DNA of 64,000 bases from Glaciihabitans sp. (GTDB lineage Bacteria; Actinomycetota; Actinomycetes; Actinomycetales; Microbacteriaceae), in the NCBI GenBank assembly GCA_025463785.1, contig JAODBD010000005.1:186001-250000 (forward strand), written 5' to 3'. The notes beneath the pieces were generated by a model. The model worked only from the letters and a program-made list of their open reading frames with translations. It had not been told where the DNA came from and ran no database searches. The position numbers were made by a program, and so were the translations under genes. Positions within the stretch are counted from its first letter, which is position 1. Each line of letters begins with the position of its first letter. Of this stretch, positions 17,983 through 25,709 are shown piece by piece.

Positions 17983-18558
17983 CTACTCCCCATCGCGAAG
18001 GCGACCCGAGACCTGCCGGGCACGGTAGGCGGCGACATTGGCACGATTGCCGCAGTTGCCGACGTCGCAGTAACGCTTCGAGCGGTTGCGTGAGACGTCG
18101 ACGAGAACGGCTTCGCAGTCATCCGCAGCGCAGATCCGCATGCGCTCGACCTCGTCGCTGCGGATGACATCTACCCAGGCCATCGCCGCTTCAACGAGGA
18201 TGCGGTCCGCAAGCGGGCTGTCGTCAGTGGTCGCGTGCAGATGCCAGCCCCACGGTCCATGGCGGACCAGTTGCGGGAGTGCGCGCGAGCTTTTCAGCAT
18301 CCCGTTGACGAGTTCGATGAGATCTTCTGTGCGCTCGGTGGTCCAGAGCGCACGAAGGGATTCGCGGATGCTGCGCACGCCCTCGAGTTCGGCAGCGCTG
18401 TGAGTTCGGTCGCCCGAGTAGCGGTTTTCGCGAATGAAGTCGTCGAGTTGCGTCATTGTCTTCAGCTCGTCGTCACCGGAATCGGAGAGCAGCGGCAGCG
18501 TATTCACGAGCTGCGCTGTAGCCGCAAGCGACGCTTGGACGTCATAACCAAAGACCAT
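17983..18558 (-). CDS. CGNR zinc-finger regulator (ABATE domain)
   Basis: 191 residues. The C-terminal zinc finger is visible as CAADDC (C-x4-C) and YCDVGNCGNRANVAAYRAR with the diagnostic CGNR; the N-terminal ~130 residues fit the ABATE domain. ATG at 18556-18558 is preceded by AGGAG six nt upstream; the frame extends further but overlaps the divergent gene. CGNR proteins are presumed transcription factors that often sit next to the gene they control; here a 73-bp spacer links it to a divergent EamA exporter. Confidence 0.9.
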   Translation of the reverse strand: MVFGYDVQASLAATAQLVNTLPLLSDSGDDELKTMTQLDDFIRENRYSGDRTHSAAELEGVRSIRESLRALWTTERTEDLIELVNGMLKSSRALPQLVRHGPWGWHLHATTDDSPLADRILVEAAMAWVDVIRSDEVERMRICAADDCEAVLVDVSRNRSKRYCDVGNCGNRANVAAYRARQVSGRLRDGE

Positions 18559-18631
18559 GTTGACTCCTGACAACCTGCGCCAATAGTGTAAGGAGTCTAA
18601 CGCATTTGACTCATGACTTGGAGATGACACC

Positions 18632-19630
18632 GTGCCACAGTCGCCTCGGCCAGGGTCGCCTCGGCCACGGTCGCCTCGGCCACGGTTCGCCAGCGGTCTC
18701 ATCTTGGCGCTGCTCGCGGCCTCATCGTTCAGCCTAAGCGGGCCATTCGTTACGCCCATGCTCGCCGCGGGATGGTCGCCGGGCGCCGGCACGCTCATTC
18801 GAGTCGGAGGTGCCGCGGTCATTCTGGCTATTCCCGGAGCGCTGTCGCTGCGTGGTCGATGGGTTGCGCTGTGGCGCAACCGCGGCACGATTATCGCGTT
18901 CGGAGCCTTCGGTGTGTTCGCTGCGCAGGTCTGCTACTACAGCGCCATCCAGCACGTTTCCGTGGGTGTGGCTCTGCTGGTCGAGTACCTGGCGCCCGTG
19001 TTCCTTGTGCTGTTCGCGTGGGCGCGAACGCGGCGTCATCCGGGCTGGTTCACGATCGTGGGTGCGGTGGTGGCGCTCACGGGGCTGGTGCTTGTTTTGA
19101 ACCTGGCCGGGGCATCCGCTCCGAGTGCTGTCGGCGTCATCTGGTCGCTGCTGGCATCCTTCGGGGCGTGCATCTACTACGTGATCGGTGCGCGGAAACA
19201 CGACGACCTGCCGCCGATCGCACTGGCCGCGAGCGGGATGGTGGTGGCATCCGTCGCCCTCGTCGGGTGCGGACTCGTCGGGCTGTTTCCCCTGCGGGCG
19301 ACCTTCGGCTCGGTCGAGTTGCTCGGAGCTTCCGTGTCGTGGGTCGTGCCCGCGCTCGTAATTCTCGGGATGTCAACGGTCGCCGCCTACCTGTTCGGCC
19401 TCGCCGGCACGGCGCGGCTCGGTACGCGTGTCGCCTCGTTCGTGGGGCTCAGCGAGGTGCTTTTCGCGGTGCTGTTCGCGTGGTTGTTGCTCGGGCAGTT
19501 GCCTGCGCCCATCCAGTTTGCGGGCGGGGTGCTGGTCATCGGTGGCGTGGTGCTCGTGCAGGCCCAGCGCGAGCGGACCGTGGTTGAACCCCCGGTCGTC
19601 GCGGTTGAGCTGGCCGACGCTACCCGCTGA
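18632..19630 (+). CDS. EamA/DMT-family transporter
   Basis: 332 residues with ten hydrophobic helices forming two EamA repeats, a drug/metabolite exporter layout. A GTG at 18632 with GGAG eight nt upstream is used. The first ~18 residues come from three 15-bp in-frame tandem repeats (18641-18685) encoding SPRPG/SPRPR/SPRPR, a basic cytoplasmic tail; starts inside TM1 are not excluded. Substrate is unknown; export of amino acids or toxic metabolites is typical. The divergent CGNR gene is its probable regulator. Confidence 0.9.
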   Translation: MPQSPRPGSPRPRSPRPRFASGLILALLAASSFSLSGPFVTPMLAAGWSPGAGTLIRVGGAAVILAIPGALSLRGRWVALWRNRGTIIAFGAFGVFAAQVCYYSAIQHVSVGVALLVEYLAPVFLVLFAWARTRRHPGWFTIVGAVVALTGLVLVLNLAGASAPSAVGVIWSLLASFGACIYYVIGARKHDDLPPIALAASGMVVASVALVGCGLVGLFPLRATFGSVELLGASVSWVVPALVILGMSTVAAYLFGLAGTARLGTRVASFVGLSEVLFAVLFAWLLLGQLPAPIQFAGGVLVIGGVVLVQAQRERTVVEPPVVAVELADATR

Positions 19631-19745
19631 GATGTCATCGGCGTCAGCCCTCGGGCCGCAGGATCGGCTGTCGTTCAGTCGGACATTCCGTCGACACGCG
19701 GCATGACGGCATCCCGAGACCGGCGCGTTGCCGAATTGTCCGACG

Positions 19746-19925
19746 TTAGGTGAGCCGAACGATCGCGAGCATGGTGCGATCGGGTTGATCGGTCCACGTT
19801 CCGGCGAGAGTTGCACTGCCGTCGGGCGCGAGCAGCTGCGCCTCGGCGGCCGGGATGCGCGAAACTTCGGCATGGAGGCCGTCCGCATCGACGATCGTGA
19901 CCGCGCCTTCATTGCGACTCAGCAT
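19746..19925 (-). CDS. possible small protein, 59 residues
   Basis: From ATG 19923-19925 the frame encodes 59 residues (MLSRNEGAVTIVDADG... ending AIVRLT) with G/C-rich third positions like real genes here; earlier in-frame GTG codons exist. Upstream the frame runs through a 15-bp repeat array, giving artificial HGVAV repeats, so a longer protein is unlikely. No family recognised and no good ribosome site; it lies in a 405-bp stretch otherwise without genes. It may be a remnant of a larger gene. Confidence 0.35.
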   Translation of the reverse strand: MLSRNEGAVTIVDADGLHAEVSRIPAAEAQLLAPDGSATLAGTWTDQPDRTMLAIVRLT

Positions 19926-19975
19926 GCTGGACACCGTCGGCAGCGCGGGGACAGGCGCGCCCACTGAACCACTGC

Positions 19976-20050
19976 CTACCCCATGAACAGCCACTCCGCG
20001 AACAGCTACCCCATGAACAGCTACCCCATGAACTGCTACCCCATGAACTC
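19976..20050. repeat. five 15-bp tandem repeats extending from the vapC stop codon
   Basis: CTACCCCATGAACAG-type units at 19976, 19991 (degenerate), 20006, 20021 and 20036. In vapC orientation each unit reads F-M-G-stop in frame (except the degenerate one), so the last codons and stop of vapC are repeated four times downstream. 15 bp preserves the frame; read-through would meet a further TAG within each intact copy. Confidence 0.92.
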
Positions 20051-20401
20051 CGTGCCTGTCTGGCGCGCAGCAGCCCTCAGGCGCTTGTCCCGAGCCCACA
20101 GAGAGGTGCCGGGACTCAGTATTACTGAAGCGAGAAGGTGCGCATCGATCAGGCTGAGGCCATTGCCGACCAGCTTTCGTTCCCCGACAAATCCCAATAC
20201 TTCGTCGTGGGACGCCACCACGACCGATGGCAGCCCTCCAAGTGCATCGAGTACAACGGCACGGTTGCCGATGCGACCTGGCGCGAGTTCACCAACGATC
20301 ATCGGGTGCCGGAGCACACCGGATTGCCCAAGCAGCTCGACCAGCAGGGGTTCGGACTTGTGAAAGTGGTCGATCCAGATGGACGTGTCAACCAGGATCA
20401 C
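20036..20401 (-). CDS. vapC: VapC-like PIN-domain ribonuclease toxin
   Basis: 121 residues, PIN domain with the expected acidic set: D5 in LVDTSIW, E38 in VGELA, D86 in LIDAHLL and D105 in ARDKRL. Such toxins cleave tRNA or rRNA when freed from antitoxin. The GTG start (20399-20401) overlaps the antitoxin stop as GTGA, the usual antitoxin-first coupling. The end of the gene is the first unit of a 15-bp tandem repeat. Confidence 0.93.
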   Translation of the reverse strand: MILVDTSIWIDHFHKSEPLLVELLGQSGVLRHPMIVGELAPGRIGNRAVVLDALGGLPSVVVASHDEVLGFVGERKLVGNGLSLIDAHLLASVILSPGTSLWARDKRLRAAARQTGTEFMG

Positions 20402-20595
20402 GCTCCCGCGACCCGTTGCCGCGGCGCACTCTTTGCGGTGCGATCAGTGCCCCCGAGGAGCGCGAGCCGTCGGGCACTCTCCGGTTCAATCAGTGCTTCA
20501 AGACCAAGTCGCACGAGTATGGATGTCTCGTCTCGTCCGGTCAGTTCCGCGGCCCTGGAGACCAGCTCATCGCTCACCGCTACAGCCGGCCGCAT
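20398..20595 (-). CDS. vapB: VapB-like antitoxin
   Basis: 65 residues. ATG at 20593-20595 has CGGAGG five nt upstream, so the 31-codon upstream extension of the frame is rejected. The sequence (MRPAVAVSDELVSRAAELTG... VRLGLEALIEPESARRLALLGG) matches actinobacterial VapB of the type with an N-terminal ribbon-helix-helix-like segment and the ESARRLA-x-LGG toxin-binding end. The partner is the VapC immediately downstream. Three GATGC/GCATC half-sites at 20618-20642 upstream may be the autoregulatory operator. Confidence 0.85.
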   Translation of the reverse strand: MRPAVAVSDELVSRAAELTGRDETSILVRLGLEALIEPESARRLALLGGTDRTAKSAPRQRVAGA

Positions 20596-20617
20596 TGCAG
20601 CCTCCGTATCAATTGCC

Positions 20618-20642
20618 GCATCGATGATGCACTTCAGGATGC
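20618..20642. promoter_or_regulatory. candidate vapBC operator half-sites
   Basis: GCATC 20618-20622 and GATGC 20626-20630 form an inverted pair with a 3-bp spacer, and a further GATGC lies at 20638-20642. They lie 23 bp upstream of the vapB start. VapBC complexes usually repress their own promoter through such repeats; binding here is not shown. Confidence 0.35.
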
Positions 20643-20745
20643 AAACAACTGTGCTCCGTGGCTGGCGGCGGCACTCGTAGCTTTCCACAAGATGGCTTGT
20701 GCGGAAGCGTGCAGGCCCGCGGGTAATCAGCGAGAGCCATTCTCG

Positions 20746-21819
20746 TCAGTTGTTAAACCTAAACTCCACCACGTCGCCATCCTGCATGACGTAGTCCTTG
20801 CCTTCGATGCGGGCCTTGCCGTGGGCGCGGGCCTCGGCGATCGAGCCGGTCGATATCAGGTCATCGAACGAGATGACCTCGGCCTTGATGAAACCTTTTT
20901 CGAAGTCCGTGTGGATGACCCCGGCAGCCTGTGGCGCCTTCCAGCCCTTGTGGATTGTCCAGGCGCGCGCCTCCTTCGGCCCGGCGGTCAGGTAGGTCTG
21001 CAGGCCGAGCGTGTCGAATCCGATGCGGGCCAGCTGGTCGAGGCCGCTCTCCTCCTGGCCGGTGGATGCCAGGAGCTCGGCGGCATCCTCGGCGTCGAGG
21101 TCGATCAGTTCTGACTCGAGCTTGGCGTCGAGGAACACCGCGTGCGCGGGCGCGACGAGAGACTCAAGCGCGGCCTTGCGGGTGGCATCCGTCAGCACCG
21201 CCTCATCCACATTGAAGACGTAGATGAAGGGCTTGACGGTGAGCAGGCCGAGCTCGCGAATCGGTTCGAGATCGATGGATGACGCGGACAGCGGCTTGCC
21301 GTCGTTCAGCCACTTGACGGCAGCCGCAGCAGAGTCGACCGTCGCCTGCGTGATCTTCTTGGCACGCAATTCCTTCTCGTAACGTGACTCGGCCTTCTCG
21401 AGCGTCTGCAGGTCGGCAAGGATGAGTTCGGTGTTGATGGTCTCCATGTCGCTGGCTGCGTCCACTTTGCCGTCGACGTGGACGACATCCGGATCCTCGA
21501 ATCCGCGAATCACCTGCGCGATCGCATCAGCCTCGCGGATGTTCGCCAGGAACTTGTTGCCGAGGCCCTCCCCGACGGATGCTCCCTTGACGATGCCCGC
21601 GATGTCGACGAACGACACCGGAGCCGACAGGATGCGGTCGGAATGGAACAGTTCGGCCAGCCGGGTCAGGCGCGGGTCGGGCAGGTTCACGACACCGACG
21701 TTGGGCTCGATCGTCGCGAACGGGTAGTTGGCGGCGAGCACGTTATTTTTGGTCAGCGCATTGAAGAGCGTCGACTTACCGACGTTGGGAAGTCCGACGA
21801 TTGCAATAGTGAGAGCCAC
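20746..21819 (-). CDS. ychF: redox-regulated ATPase/GTPase YchF (OBG family)
   Basis: 357 residues from the GTG at 21817-21819, which gives the family start (V/M)ALTIAIVGLPNVGKS; a TTG three codons earlier is less likely. P-loop GLPNVGKST, the switch regions around NYPFATIEPN and SFVDIAGIVKGAS, a central coiled region, and the C-terminal TGS domain ending VIHTDFEKGFIKAEVISFDD and DYVMQDGDVVEFRFNN. YchF prefers ATP and associates with ribosomes. Single gene; a repeat-rich spacer lies upstream. Confidence 0.97.
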   Translation of the reverse strand: MALTIAIVGLPNVGKSTLFNALTKNNVLAANYPFATIEPNVGVVNLPDPRLTRLAELFHSDRILSAPVSFVDIAGIVKGASVGEGLGNKFLANIREADAIAQVIRGFEDPDVVHVDGKVDAASDMETINTELILADLQTLEKAESRYEKELRAKKITQATVDSAAAAVKWLNDGKPLSASSIDLEPIRELGLLTVKPFIYVFNVDEAVLTDATRKAALESLVAPAHAVFLDAKLESELIDLDAEDAAELLASTGQEESGLDQLARIGFDTLGLQTYLTAGPKEARAWTIHKGWKAPQAAGVIHTDFEKGFIKAEVISFDDLISTGSIAEARAHGKARIEGKDYVMQDGDVVEFRFNN

Positions 21820-21869
21820 GAGGGACAAGGGTACCGTGCGGTACAGGGCAGAAGCGCGGCGGTGCGGCA

Positions 21870-21963
21870 GCGCGGTAGCACCGCGGTGCAGTAGTGCCGC
21901 AGTTCAGTAGTGCAGCAGTGCCGCAGTGCAGTAGTGCCGCGGCGCGGTAGCACCGCGGTGCAG
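21870..21963. repeat. repeat cluster with a 22-bp direct duplication
   Basis: A 22-bp sequence beginning GCGCGGTAGCACCGCGG occurs exactly at 21870-21891 and 21942-21963. Between them are shorter variants of GCAGTAGTGCCGC. The cluster fills the spacer between the stop of the DUF222/HNH gene (21977) and the ychF start. CACCGCGGTG within each copy is a perfect palindrome. Confidence 0.85.
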
Positions 21964-21976
21964 CAGGCAGCGCACC

Positions 21977-23287
21977 TCAGCTTGCGATGGGGTTCTCGGG
22001 ACGGCTGACAAATTCCCGACCGCTGGGCGACCTCCACGTGAGGACTCCTGCGTTGGCGGATGACTGCGCGACACTCCAGTCGGTCGCACCCTTTAGCGTG
22101 TGATGGCCGCGGCACAGGTGAGCCAGGTTGTCGTGTGCCGTTTCGCCGTCGAACTGCCAGTCGAGGGTGTGATCAATGTCGCATCGGGCCGCCCGCATGG
22201 AGCAGCCTGGGAATCTGCAGGTGAGGTCTCGTATTCGGAGGTAGGTCTTCAGGTCTTTCGGCACCTTGTATCTGGTTCGCCCGACCGAGAGTGTCGCGCC
22301 GGTTTCGGGATGCGTCAGGATGCGGATAAAACTCTTCGCCCGGCCAGCCAGCCTGCGCGCCGTCTCTGGATCGATCGGGACACGCCCCTCGAGGGTGCCG
22401 GTCTCGTTGGATTGACCGAGAAGCGTGAGAACCGGAACCGACACGACGACCTGTGCAGTAATAGCGCGGAACCAGGTGGTGAACTCGTTACCGTCTCCCT
22501 CGTCTGGAACAAACTCGAACGATCGCGCCCCGGCCTCCGCGAGCATGACCCCGACGAACACGTCGGCGCGTCGCTGGTCGAGCGTGCGCTCGTCGGCGCC
22601 GTGCCGAACACCGACCGCCGCCTCGGTAATTCGATTGAAGATCGCGTGCGCCAACGGTGATGCGAGGGTGATCTCGAGCATCGACATCCCATCGGACAGA
22701 TCGTCGATGAGCATTCCGCGTTCTGAACGAGCCTTCTCGTGCCGCTCTGCGATCGATTCGGGGTTCAGCCGCTCGCGCGCAACGCGGACGGCGCGTGCGA
22801 ACTTCGGCGGGGTGAAAGTCGATGCCTTACCCAGGACAGCCTGTTCGAGCATTGCTTTGGCAGCCAGCTCGAGGCAGGAGGTCTGCTCGACCATGACTGT
22901 CGCGTGCCGGTAGGAAATCGCTCCCGTGCCGAGAGCCTCGAGTGTGGATGGGAGCTCCGAGCAGAGAACGGCAGCGTTGCCGATCAGGCTTTCTGCCGAC
23001 CGCTCCGACACGTTGAGCGCGCTCGCGACATCCGCGCGAAAGGCGCGCTGGCCAAGCGCCACCGACTCAGCCGAACGAGACTCACCAGCGCGAACCCGCG
23101 AAGGGCTCGACGCAACACGCGCCTCCGCCTCCCTTCGCGCCAGGTCGACTGCCACGGCGCGAGCCGCGTGAAGCCGGTTTATCAAGCGATCAAGGCCGAC
23201 GACGACGCTCAGCATGTCATCCGGCTCGTCGGCGCCAACGAGCGCGCCAAGCGCCTCGCGCGACTCGAACACCGGAACATTTGCCAT
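21977..23287 (-). CDS. DUF222 / HNH endonuclease-domain protein (13E12-repeat type)
   Basis: 436 residues. The N-terminal ~300 residues match the actinobacterial DUF222 module (VALGQRAFRADVASALNVSERSAESLI..., GAISYRHATVMVEQ). The C-terminus has the HNH nuclease: CRFPGCSMRAARCDIDHTLDWQ, then HDNLAHLCRGHHTLK. Such genes are multicopy in actinobacteria and considered selfish or homing-like, but activity and target are unknown. The ATG is at 23285-23287. An AT-rich leader with a perfect DnaA-box-like site lies upstream. Confidence 0.95.
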   Translation of the reverse strand: MANVPVFESREALGALVGADEPDDMLSVVVGLDRLINRLHAARAVAVDLARREAEARVASSPSRVRAGESRSAESVALGQRAFRADVASALNVSERSAESLIGNAAVLCSELPSTLEALGTGAISYRHATVMVEQTSCLELAAKAMLEQAVLGKASTFTPPKFARAVRVARERLNPESIAERHEKARSERGMLIDDLSDGMSMLEITLASPLAHAIFNRITEAAVGVRHGADERTLDQRRADVFVGVMLAEAGARSFEFVPDEGDGNEFTTWFRAITAQVVVSVPVLTLLGQSNETGTLEGRVPIDPETARRLAGRAKSFIRILTHPETGATLSVGRTRYKVPKDLKTYLRIRDLTCRFPGCSMRAARCDIDHTLDWQFDGETAHDNLAHLCRGHHTLKGATDWSVAQSSANAGVLTWRSPSGREFVSRPENPIAS

Positions 23288-23325
23288 GTTCCAAGTCGAC
23301 AGGAAGCGTCCGACATTAACGGCAG

Positions 23326-23334
23326 TTATCCACA
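23326..23334 (+). promoter_or_regulatory. DnaA-box-like TTATCCACA upstream of the HNH gene
   Basis: A perfect TTATCCACA nonamer 39 bp upstream of the HNH gene start, within a ~60-bp AT-rich stretch (23320-23385) that contrasts with the GC-rich surroundings. A single box is not an origin. The remaining spacer up to 23529 is C-rich low-complexity sequence with GCCCCGTG/CCCCGTCGCC repeats and no gene. Confidence 0.6.
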
Positions 23335-23529
23335 GAAAATGGCTCCGTCGAGCAAATTATTTTCAAACTTTTTTCGCCGATCGAAGCGCATGCCCGACGA
23401 GCCCCGTGCCCCGTGGTCCGCGCTCCGGGCCCCGTGCTCTATCCCCCGTCGCCTACGCCCGTCCCCCGTCGCCTCTTGCCCATCGCGCAATGCCCCCACG
23501 CCCAACGCTCCATCCCCGCCCGCGCGGTT

Positions 23530-24261
23530 CTACCCGCGCCCCCCGAGCAGCGCCCCCAGCTCGGCGAGCGACGCAACCTCGAGGTCTGGCGCCGGGTCGT
23601 CCGGGCCCGGCACGGCATCCTCGCGGTTCAGCCAGACGGCCGTGATTCCGGATGCCAGCGCACCGCCGACATCCGATCGCAGGCTGTCGCCGACGTGAAC
23701 GGCGCGGTCGGCGGCAACCCCCGCAACAGCGAGTGCCGCACCGAAGATTCGGGGATCGGGCTTCTCGATTCCGAGCTCGCCCGAGACAATAACACCGTCG
23801 ACGAAATCGGTCAGTCCAAGCACTTCGAGCTTCTCGCGCTGCACATCGGAGGCGCCGTTCGTGATGACGACGACCTTGATGCCGCGCCGGCGCAACTCCT
23901 CGATGAGCGGAACCACATCGTCGAACGGCAGGTATTCGGCCAGTTCGAATTCGTGATGCACCTCGGATGCCCGTGCGATGAGTTCCTCGCTCGACGCCCC
24001 GAACCGGGCGAGCGTTCGGTGCCAGGTCTCGTGGCGCAACTCGTCGGTGCTGACGTTTCCGAGCACCCAGCCCAGCTCGATCTCGGGCCAGTATTCATTC
24101 CACGCCTCGTAGTTGGCGCGAGCGAGCGCCGCGGCATCCAGCTCCGGATGCTCGGCCGCGATCACTTTGCAGGCCGCGATGCTGGCAGCGATGACGTAGC
24201 TCTCGTCGAGGATGGTCGAATCGAGGTCGAGGAATACGGCGTCGACGCGGAGGTCGCTCAC
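23530..24261 (-). CDS. HAD-superfamily hydrolase (phosphatase-like)
   Basis: 243 residues. Motif I is FLDLDSTI with nucleophile Asp, motif II VVITNGAS, motif III lysine in GIEKPDPRIFG, and motif IV VHVGDSLRSDVGGALASG: a complete REG-2/HAD-IA-type phosphatase set with an alpha-helical cap. The GTG start (24259-24261) overlaps the upstream methyltransferase stop as GTGA. Substrate unknown; co-translation with a methyltransferase hints at a shared small-molecule pathway. Confidence 0.9.
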   Translation of the reverse strand: MSDLRVDAVFLDLDSTILDESYVIAASIAACKVIAAEHPELDAAALARANYEAWNEYWPEIELGWVLGNVSTDELRHETWHRTLARFGASSEELIARASEVHHEFELAEYLPFDDVVPLIEELRRRGIKVVVITNGASDVQREKLEVLGLTDFVDGVIVSGELGIEKPDPRIFGAALAVAGVAADRAVHVGDSLRSDVGGALASGITAVWLNREDAVPGPDDPAPDLEVASLAELGALLGGRG

Positions 24262-25001
24262 TCGGCCAGCCGCATCCGGAAGCACAGCGTCCGATACGGC
24301 ATGGTGTAGCTGTCGCGCCCGACGAGCGCCGGATCGGTGTCAAGCAGCGCGTGCACGTTCGCGACCAGCTGCGCCTGCTCGGCCTGCGGCGCGGTGATGT
24401 AGTAGCTGCGGGACTCCAACAGCTCGACGAGGCTCGCGCGGTCGAACTCCATCGCCCACTCGAAGACGGCCGTTTCGATGGGTCCAAAGGGACCTCGGCG
24501 GATGTTGTCGCCAGCCAGAAAGGTCTCCGCGGTTGCGTGATGCATGGCCTCGGTCAGACGCGCCACCCATGGCACGCTCTCGTCGCGGAGGTTCCACACG
24601 AGGGCGAGCGTTCCGCCCGGTTTCAGGACGCGCGCGACCGACGGAAGGGCGACATCCTGATCCACCCAGTGCCAGGCTTGCGCGACGAGCACGGCGTCCA
24701 CGCTGGCATCGGCGAGCGGGATGTCTTCGGCCGTACCCTCGTGGACGGTTGCCCCCGGCAACGACGCGGTCAGCTGTTCGAGCATCTTCGGCGACGGGTC
24801 GACGGCGATGACTTCGAGTCCGCGGGCGACCAACGCACGAGTGAGCTTGCCGGTACCCGCGCCGAGATCGAGCACCGTTCGCGCCCCGGTTGGAACCAGC
24901 CAATCGACGGCCTCCGCCGGGTATTCGGGCCGCGCGCGTTCGTACACATCTGCGGCCCGGTCGAAGGATGCGGCCAGCCGAACCTTTGTCTCATCACTCA
25001 C
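24258..25001 (-). CDS. class I SAM-dependent methyltransferase
   Basis: About 247 residues from the GTG at 24999-25001 (VSDETKVRLAASFDRAADVYERARPEYP); ATG at 25025 or an upstream frame extension to 25055 are alternatives, but these crowd the divergent promoter. SAM motif I is VLDLGAGTGKLT, motif II IAVDPSPKML, and motif III region VDAVLVAQAWHWVD. This belongs to the group annotated as class I methyltransferases of UbiE/trans-aconitate type. Substrate unknown. Coupled to the HAD gene by a 4-nt overlap. Confidence 0.9.
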   Translation of the reverse strand: MSDETKVRLAASFDRAADVYERARPEYPAEAVDWLVPTGARTVLDLGAGTGKLTRALVARGLEVIAVDPSPKMLEQLTASLPGATVHEGTAEDIPLADASVDAVLVAQAWHWVDQDVALPSVARVLKPGGTLALVWNLRDESVPWVARLTEAMHHATAETFLAGDNIRRGPFGPIETAVFEWAMEFDRASLVELLESRSYYITAPQAEQAQLVANVHALLDTDPALVGRDSYTMPYRTLCFRMRLAE

Positions 25002-25061
25002 AGTTCCACGATACGCGCGGGTCATCGACCCTTCGTCGGATGCACGTGAGAACATCGAACC

Positions 25062-25679
25062 GTGCCCCTGGATTTCACCGCGATCGACTTCGAAACCGCC
25101 AACTCGTCAAACGCGTCGGCCTGCTCCGTCGGTCTGGTGAAGGTGCGTGACGGCCGAGTTGTCGATGAGGCCTACTGGCTGATCAAGCCGCCGCTCGGGC
25201 ACGACGAATTCTGGGAATGGAACACTCGCATCCACGGGATCGTGGCGGCGGATGTCATAGACGCCCTCCTCTGGACCGAACAGCTTCCCGACCTGGTCGC
25301 CTTCGCGTCCGGCGATACGCTCGTCGCCCACAACGCCGGCTTCGACATGGGAGTCATCGCGGGCGCCTGCGCCGCCACCTTCGTCGAAACGCCCACGTTC
25401 AGCTACGCGTGCAGCCTCGCCGTCGCGCGCAAGACGTACCACCTCGACTCGTACCGCCTGCCGGTCGCGGCGATGGCTGCCGGGTTTGAAGACTTCGAAC
25501 ACCACAACGCGCTGGCCGATGCGGCAGCATGCGCCGCCATCATGGTGCACGCGGCGAGACGACACGACGCCGCGGATATCGCCGAACTGGTCACTGCCAC
25601 CGGTACGAAACTCGGCGTTATCGGGCACGCCCCAACTATGGCGTTGGCGTCGCAATCGCGCGACGCCAGTGCCGACTGA
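25062..25679 (+). CDS. DEDDh 3'-5' exonuclease (DnaQ/epsilon-like)
   Basis: 205 residues. Exo I FTAIDFETAN, Exo II LVAHNAGFDMGV, Exo III EHHNALADAAACA with the catalytic His: a complete DEDDh set. The length is that of a stand-alone exonuclease domain with a short C-terminal tail, as in the actinobacterial DnaQ-like 3'-5' exonucleases that act in proofreading or repair. Start is GTG 25062. Divergent from the methyltransferase gene. Confidence 0.93.
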   Translation: MPLDFTAIDFETANSSNASACSVGLVKVRDGRVVDEAYWLIKPPLGHDEFWEWNTRIHGIVAADVIDALLWTEQLPDLVAFASGDTLVAHNAGFDMGVIAGACAATFVETPTFSYACSLAVARKTYHLDSYRLPVAAMAAGFEDFEHHNALADAAACAAIMVHAARRHDAADIAELVTATGTKLGVIGHAPTMALASQSRDASAD

Positions 25680-25709
25680 GCGCGTTCGGTCGCGACAGCA
25701 CCGCGGGCA

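Noticed and set aside
20596-20688. 31-codon upstream extension of the antitoxin frame
   Set aside because: Cys/Arg-rich, unlike VapB; a CGGAGG ribosome site lies 5 nt before the internal ATG at 20595.
23326-23334. DnaA box considered as part of a replication origin
   Set aside because: Only one box and no dnaA, dnaN, rpmH or parAB nearby.
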